A stretch of 64,000 nt of DNA from Porphyra umbilicalis (GCA_002049455.2 KV918772.1:248001-312000), one strand, 5' to 3'; numbered from the stretch's first letter, positions 1 through 10,925 are shown. Made by a program: numbers and translations. Notes: a model not told the origin generated them from the sequence alone.

Positions 1-21
1 AGCGCCGAATTCCTGGCGACG

Positions 22-879
22 TTGCTCCCTCTGCTTCTACTGCGTGCTCCGCACCTGCGGCTCCGCCCCCTTTCCCCCCCGGCCACCCCAGCTGACGCGC
101 GGCACGACGGACTTGGAACACCAGGCGGAGCAACTCCATCGCCGCCTCGCCTCCACCTGCGGGGAGTACGTGCGGGAAATCACTGGCGGGCAGTGGCCGG
201 TGCCCGCCACGGGCGGCGGTGGCGTCGTGTCGACGGACGCGACGGCGGGGGCACCCGCCGCCGCGGGCGCCATCGCCCTCGCTCGCCGCTTGTGGCCCGC
301 CGCGGCGACCGCCGCGTCTTCATCGGCAGCCGCTGCCGGGGCGACGTCCGACACAGCGGCCGCGTCTGCCGGCGGAGCGCCCGCCCCCCCGCCGACGGCC
401 CGTCGCCGCCACCGGCCACCGCCGCCGCCGCCGCCGCGGCCGCCGCCGCCGCCCCGCTGCCAGCGACGACGACCACCACCGCCCTGGACTGGTTGAGCCT
501 CGTCTTTACCATTGCCCGCGGCGTCATTGCCACCGACGGCCCCGACGTGTGCGCGGCGGACGTGGCGCTCGCGGTGCCGGCCGATGACCCGGTCGCGACG
601 GCGGCGGCGGCGGCGGCGGGGGGTGGCGGCGGCGGGCGTCTCGCCGCCGTGCGGGCGGGCATGAGCGCGCTCGTCGCGGCGGGCTTGATGGTCGAGGTGC
701 GGGGGGGGGGGGGGGGGAAGCGCAGCTGGTACGCGCTGCCGCCAAGGGGCGGCGCGGGGGGGGACTTGTTGGGCCTGTGGGGGGGCGCGGCGAATGGGGC
801 GCCCTCGTCGGGGGGGGGGGCGGCGAATGGCATGCCCTCGTCTGGGGGGGGCGCCTCTGCGGCCATGTCGGATGGCTAG
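22..879 (+). CDS. Unrecognised GC-rich gene, 3' part
   Basis: I do not recognise this gene. Two plus-strand frames look coding in turn. At about 20-330 a frame offset from the 22-879 frame shows a cysteine cluster (CSLCFYCVLRTCG) and a charged stretch. From about 480 to the stop at 879 the other frame shows a plausible winged-helix-like block (LDWLSLVF, then AGMSALVAAGLMVEV and RSWYALPP) with a Gly/Ser-rich tail. The switch falls in CCG-rich low-complexity DNA (about 360-480), so an intron, a frameshift or a sequencing slip are all possible. The gene starts before the window. A meiotic HORMA-type C-terminal region with zinc and winged-helix parts is one idea, but no diagnostic motif supports it. 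Confidence 0.3.
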   Translation: MLPLLLLRAPHLRLRPLSPPATPADARHDGLGTPGGATPSPPRLHLRGVRAGNHWRAVAGARHGRRWRRVDGRDGGGTRRRGRHRPRSPLVARRGDRRVFIGSRCRGDVRHSGRVCRRSARPPADGPSPPPATAAAAAAAAAAAPLPATTTTTALDWLSLVFTIARGVIATDGPDVCAADVALAVPADDPVATAAAAAAGGGGGGRLAAVRAGMSALVAAGLMVEVRGGGGGKRSWYALPPRGGAGGDLLGLWGGAANGAPSSGGGAANGMPSSGGGASAAMSDG

Positions 880-1794
880 GGTCGGTCGGGAGGGGCGAGT
901 ATCGCTCGTTGCGTGGCATTGGTCGTGCGGCCTTGTGGCACTGGGGTGGTGCACCACCGCAGGGTGTTGGGTGACGGTGACCGGTCAGCGGATGCGGGCA
1001 TCGTGCCCTCGCTGTCTGCCCGTGGAGCGGTGTGTGTCACGCTGCGCGCCCGAGTGCCGTGCGGCAGCGCCGGGTGGGCTACCCACCGATGTCGGCGGGC
1101 TGGGTGTGGCGGTGCGCACGCTAGGCGCGCGGATGGCAGTCGGCGTGCCACCTCGGCTTGGCGTCTCTGAGAGCCCCGTCACGCCACGCTTTTTTGGTGG
1201 GAGCAACTGCATTGGGGAGTGCTTGCGCTCCGTAGCCGCAGCTTGGCACGGGTGGTTTGGCGGCCCGAGATGGTTGGCCGCTGTGCGGCTGCAGCGTACC
1301 TCTTCGACTTGTGAGGGCCCCACGCCTTGAACGTTGTTTTCTGATGACTGCTGTGTGGACTGAGAACAACACGAACTGTGAACAAGCTGTTAGGTCCCAG
1401 TTGAGTGTGTTTGGCTACGGACCACGGGGGCTTCGGCAGCAAGTTCAGTTGGTCGCGCGACGAGAGCCCTTGAGCTACACTCGTTGCCATGCAGACAAGC
1501 AGAGAAGGGATGGACGTGAAACGTCGAGGTGCTCAACCAGTTGTTGACACTACTGTGGTGCGACGCATGTTTCTGGTCGAAGGCGATGCATCGTCGGCGA
1601 GTCCTCTGGGTCACATGCGCGGTATGCATTCGAGATGAGCCGACGAGCCCCTCTTTTGCGCACCCGTTCTTTTCAGGAGCCCGTCCTCGTCGACGGCCCA
1701 ACGTGTTCCTCGTATACTCCGCACGCAGCGCGCCTGGCCTTGAACAGAACCAATACAGTCTTTCTCCATTCCGGTTCGTTAGCTATCCATATGA
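880..1794. other. Intergenic, nothing recognised
   Basis: This stretch is GC-rich up to about 1330 and more balanced afterwards. The short open frames on both strands have no recognisable motif. It ends at the TA target site of the first MITE. Confidence 0.5.
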
Positions 1795-1796
1795 TA

Positions 1797-2195
1797 TTGC
1801 TGATCCCCGAATTTTGTCCTGGTGGAGAGAGACTGACTTGCGGACCGACTCTCTCCACCAATCAGATGCGCCCCTGGGACTGACTTGGTGCTCCTGATTG
1901 CTTACATGTGCCCATACGGCCTGGAAATCAACATCAGCTCCTCTTTTTTTCTGCACTTCTGGCAAGGAGGCAGTAGAAAATGTCAAGATCTCGCGTTGGC
2001 AGCTTGCTCCGTGCCAAGAAAATCGGATCAAGCGGCAACAAAAAGTGAGTTCTGCTGAGTGCATGGTCCTGGCACCGAATGCGGGTTTTCTATTGGCTTT
2101 GATGCCTTCTTACTGTCGTTTCAGACCAATAGAGAGCTTTTATTCACAGTCAGTCTCTGTCTCTGTCCCACAGGACAAAATTCGGGGATCAGCAA
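1797..2195. mobile_element. Tc1/mariner-type MITE, copy A (399 bp)
   Basis: A 399-bp non-coding element has inverted ends that begin TTGCTGATCCCCGAATTTTG and is flanked on both sides by TA (1795-1796 and 2196-2197). The interior carries no transposase. Its reverse complement matches the interiors of the copies at 2276-7744 and 43867-44265 closely, so this copy lies in the opposite orientation to them. TA flanks and simple inverted ends are the hallmark of Tc1/mariner-superfamily MITEs. No autonomous partner with these ends is seen in the window. Confidence 0.85.
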
Positions 2196-3507
2196 TAGTT
2201 GAGCATTCTTACCCCCCCCAGCGGATCCGACAAACTGCTCTCAACAGCACACGCTGCACGATCGCTCCGACAGTATTGCTGATCCCCGAATTTTGTCCTG
2301 GGGGACAGAGACAGAGACTGACTCTGAATAAGAGCACTCTATTGGTTTATAACGACAGTAAGAAGGCAAGGAAGCCAATAGAAAGCCCGCGTTCGGAGGC
2401 GGGACCTTGCACCCAGCAGAACTCACTGTTTGTTGCCGCTTGATCCGCATTTCTTGGCACGGGGCAAGCTGCCCACGCGAGATCTTTACATTTTCTACTG
2501 TCTCCTTCAGGCCTCACCAAGAGTATTTCGTCAAGGGTATCACCCGAGTATTTTTTTCGGGTATATACTCGTACCCGTGAGATATATCGACGCGTCGCCC
2601 ATACTCATACTCGCGAATGGGACGTGGCCAGATACTCGCAACATCGAATGACCAAGGGTATCCGAGAGTACTACTCGTATTATCAACTCTGCAGAAGCCG
2701 ATACCCTTGACAGCGTCCCGCAGTGCGGCGCCGCACAGCGTTTTGTCCCCGATTCCTTAAAACTGAGAACTGCCAGATTCGAACTCGCCCACCGACGGTT
2801 CGCAGAACTGTCGCACATTGATCATGCGATCAAATTATGCCCACTTTTTGTAGATCTTGGAGACAAAGCCCGCAGCGGAGTTCAGAAAGGCTGGAAGACC
2901 ATCTGCACCGATATTCAGTGGGAAGCATCCTCACACCAGCACCTGCAGATTCGGCAATTGTCCGGCGAAGTTGCTGCCCCATGCTCATGAAGGATCATTC
3001 CGATTCGCTGGTTCTGATCGTTCTGCGTATCGTGCTGAGAACTGTCCTGAAGTGGGAGTAAGATCATCCTGAGGATCGCGCTCAGGACTGTCCTGGCGTC
3101 GGAGTACAATCATCCTGGAGACCGTCGTCATACATTGAGTGAACGAGTGCGCAAGATTGATCTAGATTCCTGTCTCAAGGACTCGATCGTAGATGATAGC
3201 CTGGACTACTTCGAGTGACGTCGTGAGGAGGGTCTGCCGAAACCGATCAGAGAGCAAGACCTGCCCATGGGGCGTCGCTCCTGGGCCACGAAACGTGTGC
3301 AGAGGGAGCCTCAATGTGACTTGGTAGTCGTGCGACCGACACGCTGTTTCCCGGCGCAGAGAGGATGGGAACTGGGTAAACATGCGTCGGCTCGCACATC
3401 GAGAATACCGTGAAGTCCCGGACGCACCCAGTCCCGATTTATGAATGATTGGGTCTCCCACACGCGTAGTAAATTCGTCCTCAGCTCAGTGGCAATCTCG
3501 TCCCCTA

Positions 3508-3948
3508 TTGCTGATCCCCCAATTCTGTCCTCATCGCCCCGGAACGGTAGTGGAACGACAATGAATACAGATCTCTCATTGGTCGAGCAGTCCGACAGCA
3601 GTGCATGTCTGGCCCGATCTTTACAGAATGTGCCCGTACGGCCCCCAACCGCACAATCGACGCCTTCGTTTTTCTGCACTTTTCTGCGTATCTCCCAGAA
3701 AACCTCGATATCCCAACGATTGCGGGCCGGTTGCTCCCTTGACACGGAAGGGATCGGAAGAAAATCTCAAGAAAAAGAAGGATCTCGGTTCTGCACGGAA
3801 GTGGCGGTGGGAGAGCCAATAGGACGTCTCAGATTCGTGCTGAGCAGCTGTTTACCGCTGCGTTTAACCAATAGATGGCCAGTTCCACAAGAACTGTACC
3901 GCCAGGAACCGTTCCTGGTCGATGAGGACAGAATTGGGGGATCAGCAA
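3508..3948. mobile_element. Tc1/mariner-type MITE, copy B (441 bp, diverged)
   Basis: The ends are TTGCTGATCCCCCAATTCTG and its reverse complement, and the inverted match extends about 30 bp. TA lies on both sides (3506-3507 and 3949-3950). The terminal sequence belongs to the same family as the 399-bp copies but the interior is longer and only partly alignable, so this is a separate subfamily. It sits inside hAT-1 and has no coding capacity. Confidence 0.8.
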
Positions 3949-4140
3949 TATCGTCCTAACTCAGCACGTCCCGAACTCGCAATCCCCCGGTTCAATACTC
4001 GCAATCCCCCGGTTCAATACGTATCAGAAGCACTCGCACCAGAGACTCAAGCGCATGAGTAATATGTCAGATTCTACGATGGGCATTGGTCTGAACGGGG
4101 AGAGTGTGAAAAGGATTTTGTTCACACTGTTGACGGAATA

Positions 4141-6861
4141 CAGTGCAACCCCTCACTTGACCTGGTGTAGGACATGAGAGTGGCCCTCCGCGTCCGATCC
4201 ATCATCTTTCAATGACACGCCTTGAGGTGCGTTTCCACGGACAGGCTGTGTTGAACGCGCCTCAATTTTACCAACTAAGTTCTCCCAAGTTCCGACCGAT
4301 TGACGACCGAGCGAATCAATTTCGCTCGGCTTGGCTGCTCATGGCTTGTCTCTGTCGGACGCGGCACAGAACGGTCTTGGTCGTGGTCACCTGTAGAGCC
4401 GACTGCCGCTTTGACTTGGCGAACTCAGAGCCACAAGCAGCGACAACCCACTGAACGTGCAATGAGAGAAGCCGCGCGGGTGCGGACCAGTTGTGGGGGA
4501 TGAGCGACAACCAATGCGTGTGCTCGGGCCACGCGTGGTCCAGTGCGTGATGTTGCGCACCGCGTCACCAGTCTAAATCATGCTGTGCGCCGGAAAACTC
4601 CGCCCCCAGCTTGCGTCGGTATGCAAGCTGGCTGCCGCTCAGGCGAGGTCGGCTCAGGCTCCGGTTGGCATCAGATATGCGAGATAAAGAAGATAATTTT
4701 ATCACCACGTCTCGGTCTCCTCACCCACTGCAGCAAAGATAGAATCTGGGCTGGTCTCCTCATCCAACCACTGCACAATAACGTCGAGTGCATCTGGGTG
4801 AGTCCCCGACACAAAATGATTCGCACTGGGAGCTTCGCCCGCTGCGCTGCCGTCCGGCACGAGACTGCGCGCATGGCCGAGCATCGTCACAATCTCCCGG
4901 GCATCGTCGACCCGCGGCGCCGCCGGTTCGGGCACGCCCGCCGCCACCGCCTCCTGGCGGGCCCGAATCTTGCCGTGCACGTCCACCGGAGGGCAGCTGG
5001 CCCGTAGCCAGCAACGCATGATGGACGCGGGAGTCACTGCGTCAAACGCCGCCTTGACGAATTGCATTGCGTCGAGCACATGCGGGCTCCGACCATCCGC
5101 CACGCCCAAGGCTCCCGGCTTCGCCCGTGTCTCGCGCGCCTTGCGTGCGGCACGCTCGTCCGACGTTTCGTCAAAGTGCTTATCAAACGTCGTGAGCATG
5201 CCGAGCATCATCTCCCGTCTGTACGTGGTCTTCGTTGCGTTAATCACGCCTTGATCACAGGGTTGAAAACGCGCCGTCGTGTTCGGCGGCAACCAATCAA
5301 TGTCGAAGCGGGCATTTTTTGCCGACGCGTCGTGACCCGACGCATTGTCCATCACCAGGAAGCCCCGCTTGTTCGTGAACGTAGCCCAATCGTCGCTTAG
5401 GTCGGTCAACCACTTGGCGTAGACCGTGGAGTCCATCCACCCTTTTCGTTGGGAATAATACCGTACCGGTAGGTCGGAGTTCCCGCGGAAGCAGACCGGC
5501 TGAGCCGCCTTGCCAATGACAGCAATTGACTTGAAGGTTCCTGTCGCATTGACCGTGATGATGAGCGTGATTCGCGCCTTGGCCCGTTGTAGCTCCGTCC
5601 CGCGCGCCTCCTTGGCGTCACACTCGAGAACGTAGAAGTTGGATGGAGCGAGTTGATAAAACAATGCAGCCTCGTCCATGTTCAGTATACTCTCAGGATC
5701 CATACCAACCATCTTCTCCCGCAATACAGCCATCCTCTTCTCTCCCTCCACCAAGTCAATCCCTCCCCTCGACCCATGCAAATGCACACTCCGTATCGCG
5801 TGGCGCTTCACCCATCGGTCCACAAACCCGTTGGAAGCCGCAAAGTGTTTCCCCGGGTAGTGTCGACGAGCGAGCTCGCTCGCCTTGACTTGCAGAGCAT
5901 GTCGAGAGATAGGCATCTTTTTGCGGCCCATCGATCGAATACGCATAAACCACTCAAAAAGCAGTTGGTCAACGAGCGGAAAGCGGCACAGTTGGATGCA
6001 GCGGGCTCCCAGAGGCACACCGCGGGCGGCGGCCGCCCAGGAGTTGACACGCCCCTGCCACACGCCGTAGATCGCCCGCTTGGTGACACCGTAGCGTGCA
6101 GCCAGCGCCTCCCGCGGCACCTTGTCAACGCACTGCGTGATGATCAACAGCTTCTCCCCCAACAAGAGGGAGCCACGGATCTTGCGCTCCTTGCTGGATG
6201 GAAGTGTACTCGTTGATGGCGCTGCCACAACAGGCGCAGCCGGAGTCGCGGTCACCGCGAGAGGGGGAGGGGTGGTGGCTCCCGTGGCCGCGGCGTCTCG
6301 CACCGTGTTATGCACGACGCCCAGAGCGGTCGCTGCGGCAGAGTTTAGAGCCTCGATGGCTTCTGAGCTCGCGCCTACGACAGCGGAGGCACTGGGAGCC
6401 AAAGCTGCCGCCGTGAGCAGAGACGCAATGAAAGAGAGAGGCTGGGATTGGGGGGTGGGGGCGGGAGAAGCACCGTCCATCTTACAATGGAGGGGCAAAG
6501 GAGATGTCTGGGGATGGCGAAGGAAAAGGACTGTCGGTGCGGGGAAAGACGGTCGACGGCGACCGCTGTTGGCCGCTGGGTGAGGTGACTGTGGAGGTGG
6601 CCAGCTGCGCATGTTGACGTGAGAGGAAAAGTCGGTTGTGCGTGGGGCAGTACCCCAGAAATGAGAGTCAAAAATACAATATGTCCTGCTTTCAAGTACA
6701 TACGGCCCCCATAAAAGCTGATTCTATGATGCAAACGCACATGCATGGAAGGCGACAAGTACATCCAAAATAGTTTATCTGTGGGGGCTACTGAGGTGGA
6801 CCCTCCCCTCAGCTGTGCCGATCGGAACAACTGCGGGACGGTCAAGTGAGGGGTTGCACTG
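4141..6861 (-). mobile_element. Complete pogo/Tigger-type DNA transposon
   Basis: This 2721-bp element has perfect 22-bp terminal inverted repeats that begin CAGTGCAACCCCTCACTTGA, flanked by the TA duplication (4139-4140 and 6862-6863). It encodes one transposase on the minus strand (4702-6612). Perfect terminal repeats, an intact target duplication and an uninterrupted frame suggest a recently mobile copy. It is inserted in hAT-1. The 5' untranslated part (6613-6839) and the 3' part (4163-4701) contain nothing else recognisable. Confidence 0.92.
4702..6612 (-). CDS. pogo/Tigger-like DDD transposase, intact frame
   Basis: The frame is uninterrupted for 636 codons. A Ser/Pro/Ala-rich N-terminus (about residues 1-140) is followed by a Psq/CENP-B-type helix-turn-helix around residues 144-190 (ALAARYGVTKRAIYGVW). 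A second, Tc5/CENP-B-like DNA-binding helix region follows at about 205-275 (ASNGFVDRWVKRH). The DDE_1 catalytic core comes next: first aspartate in NMDEAALFY (D313), second in VMDNASGHD (D422), third in FQPCDQGVI (D453). This family cuts and pastes its own element at TA sites. An alternative start is the methionine at residue 45 (codon 6478-6480), which directly precedes the low-complexity N-terminus and gives 592 residues; the longer start shown cannot be excluded. All three catalytic acids are present, so the protein may be active. Confidence 0.92.
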   Translation of the reverse strand: MRSWPPPQSPHPAANSGRRRPSFPAPTVLFLRHPQTSPLPLHCKMDGASPAPTPQSQPLSFIASLLTAAALAPSASAVVGASSEAIEALNSAAATALGVVHNTVRDAAATGATTPPPLAVTATPAAPVVAAPSTSTLPSSKERKIRGSLLLGEKLLIITQCVDKVPREALAARYGVTKRAIYGVWQGRVNSWAAAARGVPLGARCIQLCRFPLVDQLLFEWFMRIRSMGRKKMPISRHALQVKASELARRHYPGKHFAASNGFVDRWVKRHAIRSVHLHGSRGGIDLVEGEKRMAVLREKMVGMDPESILNMDEAALFYQLAPSNFYVLECDAKEARGTELQRAKARITLIITVNATGTFKSIAVIGKAAQPVCFRGNSDLPVRYYSQRKGWMDSTVYAKWLTDLSDDWATFTNKRGFLVMDNASGHDASAKNARFDIDWLPPNTTARFQPCDQGVINATKTTYRREMMLGMLTTFDKHFDETSDERAARKARETRAKPGALGVADGRSPHVLDAMQFVKAAFDAVTPASIMRCWLRASCPPVDVHGKIRARQEAVAAGVPEPAAPRVDDAREIVTMLGHARSLVPDGSAAGEAPSANHFVSGTHPDALDVIVQWLDEETSPDSIFAAVGEETETW

Positions 6862-7748
6862 TAGGCAGACATTTTGTTTGCGGAAATGGCAGTGAGACTA
6901 TCAATTGAACAAGTCCTCACATTTTTTTCGAATGACAGTCCCCGAGATGATCTGTGGGTCAGGATGACACTGCCTCTGGAACGATCCCAGAGTCAGTCCC
7001 GAAGATGATCCGTTGAACGATTCCAGAACTGTAGTGATGAACTGCCGAATCACCGAGGTCACTCGAGAATCAGGCAATCCGAAATGTAGGATTTTCGCTG
7101 ATCCACGGAATTGTTGTGCACATGATCCTCCGAATCATGCTGAGGCCATCTAACAGGAGCTTCGCATGGCTATCTCACTTTCGCGTCTACTCGTTATAGA
7201 TTTACAAGCCGGCAAACTTAGAACTATCCCGGCGATGAAATACCGACCCGCAGTGCGTCACCACGTGAGCCGCCTGACAAATAAGTACGTCACGAAATCT
7301 AAAATATACGTTCCAAAATCAACAGCTAACTGCAGGATCTGGAATTTAATTCCAGCGAAAGGTATACGCATACCCGCGCAAATATGCAAATTGGATACCG
7401 ACAGCCCATAATGTTGCGGGTATATACCCTTGATACCCGCTCCGTCAGGTTTTGGAGATACTCATACTCGAACGGCTGAAAGTCCGTCGCACTGTCAGCA
7501 AATACTCAGTGGCTGGATCAGAGCCGAGTACCGTACTCGTGGCCAAATCTGATACCCTTGGTGGGGCCTGGTCTCCTTGCGAGAAGTGCAGAAAAAAGAG
7601 GAGCTGATGTTGATTTCCAGGCTGTATGGGCACATGTAAGCAATCAGGAGCACCAAGTCAGTCCCAGGGGCGCATCTGATTGGTGGAGAGAGTCGGTCCG
7701 CAAGTCAGTCTCTCTCCACCAGGACAAAATTCGGGGATCAGCAATAGC

Positions 7749-8605
7749 ACCCTTTTTTCTGACCCTGTCGTCAGCACTTTCCCCTGATGAAGACCACTTG
7801 CGGAGGGGTCCAAAGTTTCTTCAGTTACCATGTTTGAGACTATTTCACCATCGATGCAGTCGTTCCCAAAAATTGGCATTAGCCAGCCACTCTTCGTCAA
7901 AGGACGGGTCACACGTCGCGTGCGACTCTCGTGAGTATGGATTTCTGTGACAGGTGCCAGAATCCCTTTACTCAATGGTCCACAATGGGGCAGGGCTCCG
8001 GTCACGCCTCCAGAGGGGCCATGACTGCTGGCCTGTCGAGGGGCGCTTGAGCACCAGGGAGTTGGCCCTCTCTGGCGCCGTCACCCAACGTGACATACAA
8101 CGTCAGGATCCATAATAATGACGAGGGGACCGCGCAGTCGCTACCGCACTCGCCACCCCAGGTACCCCCGGCCTCACAATTAAAAACTGACTGCAGCCCG
8201 CCCCGATGCGAGCCGACCCCTCGCGCCACCACCGCACTGTCGACGTCGCGCCCGCAAACGCTAGGCCACATGCCAACTGCCAGCTACAGATGGCTCGTAT
8301 GTCCTAGTCTCGAGTAGAGGGCCTTCGTTCTGAGGGCGTATTTCTCTGGGCTGTATGCTCAAACGGGGGGGGGGGTGGGAGTGGAGTGAGCAGAGAAACA
8401 AATAGTAGAAAAATATAGTCTCGTGGAACGGTGGGATTGAAGAGGAGGCGCCCAGAACAGCCCCATAATGTTCGCAGAGCGTGCATGCCAGGTCTGTCCT
8501 GGTGGCTGGGCGCGCAGAACCAATGGTGCCATGTAGCAAACCCGATGGGGCCGGAACGAAGAAGGGGAAAAGTGAAATATACAAAAAAAGACAGTTTTAC
8601 ACGTC
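7749..8605. other. Intergenic, nothing recognised
   Basis: No gene-like frame is seen here. There is a G-run near 8365-8376. The stretch after about 8300 could be the 3' untranslated region of the minus-strand recombinase that ends at 8606. Confidence 0.4.
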
Positions 8606-9103
8606 TCAGTTGGGCTTCGGGTAGTCGATGGCCGCCTGTATGTAGACGGCACTCGAGCCGCCCTTGATAGCCCGGTACTTGTTCTTCACTTCCTGAACGA
8701 TTGTGTCCACTCCCACGGCCGCCCCACGCAGCGCAAGCTCCGTCGCAAAGGCGCGGTATATCGGCGACTGCGTCGAGTAATGGTGCCCCCTCCGGTTCCG
8801 CTCACGCGGATCCGGAATGAGGTGCCACCACCGTTGGCCAAAAATGGCCTCCACCTCCCGCACTGATGCAAGCCCGTCCAACCCGGTCGCATACTCGTCC
8901 AACGCGCGGGCCCACCCGGTCCCCAGCTCCAACGGCAACAGGGGCACGCACTCACCGGGCCCCTCAAACAAGGTCACGCCGCGCAGCTTCTGCTGCATAC
9001 GCAGCTTGCGCACGCTCTCCCGGTCACGCAGCAGCGCCGTGCGCACGCTCGTGGCGTCATCGTGGGCGGCGGCCGACGGTGCCGCACCGACCGCCCGGAC
9101 CAA
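8606..9103 (-). pseudogene. Crypton recombinase, GCR1_C DNA-binding tail
   Basis: The segment contains EYATGLDGLASVREVE followed by FGQRWWHL, then a basic stretch and SPIYRAFATEL. This matches the GCR1_C consensus of W.EY..GL.G.PSV..LE..YG..WR followed by a basic R..IY..I helix. In Crypton-like elements this domain follows the recombinase and binds the element's DNA. The stop is at 8606. Confidence 0.7.
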
Positions 9104-9114
9104 GAGAGAGGCCT

Positions 9115-9834
9115 TCAGCAGGCCCCGCTGTCAATCGGGGCAGCCTGACGTACAGCTGCAAGCGTGGCGGCGGTACCTCTTGCACCAGGATTCGCTCGTC
9201 GCGGCATGATAAGGGGGGGGGTGGGAGGTACGCTCCAGGTGGGGTGGGGGGGGGCGCCGAGGTGGGGGGGGTCCGGGGGGTTGTAGGACACCGCGGGAGG
9301 GAGGGCGCTGCCAGCGCTGCTCACCGCGGCGCCGCAGTCGAGCCGCGCCTGCAGATTGACAAAGAGCTGCATGACGGAGTCCAACTTGGCCTCGATGCTC
9401 ATCTTGGACTGCACGCGATTGCTCTCGGCCGCCTCAGCGATAGCGTCCGCCTTCGTGCTGAGAGAGTGCTCCATGTCAAGCATGGTTCCCGCCGCAGAGG
9501 CGGCTGTAGCCTCCACGGCGGTCTTGACCGCCACGCCCAGGTGCGGCAGCACCGCAGCGGCCGCCTCGCCCGCCGCCTCCTCGCCGCTCTGCGGCGCAAA
9601 GCCCGCCGCCGTGCGAAAGCGCTCAAACTCAGGGTTGCGCAACAACGGGTGAAGCGTGACGTACGCGCCGTCGGGAGTGGGGGTTGCGCACAAGCGCGCG
9701 GCCCACGACTGAAAAAAGACAGACCGCATCCACGCACCAACTTGAAAAGGTTTTCCAGCGCGACGTCCCGGGACTTGGCGCCGCTCTTGACACGCTCCGT
9801 GCACGCCCTCTCCGCCTCCTCCAAGAACGGGCAC
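9115..9834 (-). pseudogene. Crypton recombinase, linker with Ala-rich helix
   Basis: From about residue 35 the frame continues the recombinase (SVFFQSWAARLCATPTPDG, then HPLLRNPEFERF). This resembles the region after the catalytic tyrosine in Ndc10-like proteins. An Ala-rich, probably coiled stretch follows (AAVLPHLGVAVKTAVEATAA to LDSVMQLFVNLQARL), then a Pro-rich linker. The Pro-rich part is encoded in a G/C homopolymer-rich zone (9211-9270 on the plus strand), where slippage could explain the next frame change. Confidence 0.5.
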
Positions 9835-10925
9835 AGTGTCTGTTGCAGCGACGTCGGCACCTCAATCGTGAGGCGGGGGGTGACCGGCGCCACATTCTGC
9901 TTGCTCTGCCCCGAGAGCAGGAGCACGACGACTTGGTTGGGGATGCCTGCGTTGTACGCGCCGTCGCCCGGGCCGGGTCCCCACTGCCCGTGTTTGTTGT
10001 TGTCCGCCTCCGATGCCCCGGCCTCCTTGGCCTTCTGTGCGGCGGCCCGGCGCGTGGCTTGAGTCCAGGCGGCCTTCTCCGGGACGCCGGAGCCGCTGGC
10101 AGCCCTTTTCAACCGCGCCAAGTGATTCTTGTAAGTGATGCCTGTGAAGGGCTCGCCGCGCGGCGACCGTAAGAGGACCCAGTGGTACCACTTGCGAAAT
10201 CTCATGGCGCTGACACCATTGGCGCGGTAGAAGCGTGGCTCCACCCCCACCGCCTTGAGCGTCTCGTCAGATGGTTCAAAATCGGGCGCAAAGTCAACGG
10301 GGGGCACGTGCGGGTCGTGAGATGGCCGGTGGCGGGCGGCCGCGAGGGCATCAGCCACCGCCCTAAAGGGGCAGCGCCACGGGTCTACGTGCGGGAGGGA
10401 GCCGAGGCACAGCACCTGGTTCTCCTTCGTCTTTGTCGCGTACACGTACGTGCAGAGCACGTCGACGGCCTCGGTAACCACGGAAGGGAACTTGCGCATC
10501 ACCAAGTCGCTCAACCTCAGCCCCCGCGTGGTTGCGCCGCGCGCCTCCAAAAAAAAAGAGAGAACAAAGAGCGCCGCCGTGATCAGCCCTGAGTGAAAGT
10601 CGGCCGCCGACGTGGGCCCCAGGAGCATTTCCTTGACCATTGGCAGCCGCATGCCATCTGGCAGCGCGGGGTCCCGGGTGCCCGTGGCTTTGCCCACACC
10701 CAACGCCGTTGCCTCCAGGTACCTCTCCCTCTTGCACTGTTCGACCACGGCTTTGGCGGCGAGGCACCCACCGACCGACAAAAAGGCGTCGGCGCCGAAG
10801 CTGCTGCACGATTCGCACGAGCACTGCGACCACAGCCCGTTGAAGACCGAAGCCACCTTGGAAAGTGCGTTGATGTGCCTCTTGAGCTTCGAGTGCCCCA
10901 CCTTGCGCAAATGTGTCGTGGTCAC
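9740..10925 (-). pseudogene. Crypton recombinase, catalytic part
   Basis: The frame begins with a typical recombinase helix (KLKRHINALSKV). The first catalytic arginine is likely in TTRGLRLSDL, a catalytic lysine candidate is in ATKTKENQ, and TQATRRAAAQKAKEAG stands where H-x-x-R is usual (Gln replaces His). NKHGQW and the tyrosine in AYNAGIPNQV follow. Spacing and order fit the Ndc10_II/Crypton catalytic domain. The open frame runs further (to 9399), but the family-like sequence ends near 9740, where coding passes to the 9115-9834 frame. The lost histidine may weaken or abolish activity. Confidence 0.65.

Larger units (their letters stand above)
2508..7570. mobile_element. Non-autonomous hAT element (hAT-1) with nested insertions
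   Basis: The ends are inverted: CAGGCCTCACCAAGAGTAT at 2508 and the reverse complement of CAGGCCCCACCAAGGGTAT ending at 7570. The 8-bp direct duplication GTCTCCTT is perfect at 2500-2507 and 7571-7578, which is diagnostic for hAT-type insertion. The subterminal regions (2520-2710 and 7370-7560) are packed with GGGTAT/ACTCG-like motifs, as expected for hAT transposase binding sites. After subtracting the nested MITE (3508-3948) and pogo element (4141-6861), about 1.9 kb of non-coding sequence remains. It contains no hAT transposase, so this copy would need a transposase supplied from elsewhere. Confidence 0.85.
2276..7744. mobile_element. MITE copy D, split by a hAT insertion
   Basis: The left part (2276-2507) and right part (7571-7744) together match the 399-bp MITE family. 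The left end is TTGCTGATCCCCGAATTTTG after TA (2274-2275), and the right end is its reverse complement followed by TA (7745-7746). The interior is interrupted where intact copies read straight through a CTCCTTGCCAGAAGTGCAG-like stretch. The interruption is the hAT element at 2508-7570, so this MITE is older than that hAT. Confidence 0.85.

Noticed and set aside
22-920. Several overlapping 100-300-codon frames on both strands in the first kb as separate genes.
   Set aside because: They are GC-rich shadow frames. Only the plus-strand pair with a cysteine cluster and a helix-like block looks protein-like.
2765-2835. A possible tRNA gene on the minus strand (GAGTTCGAATCT, B-box-like).
   Set aside because: No matching A box, acceptor stem or D-arm lies at the right distance.
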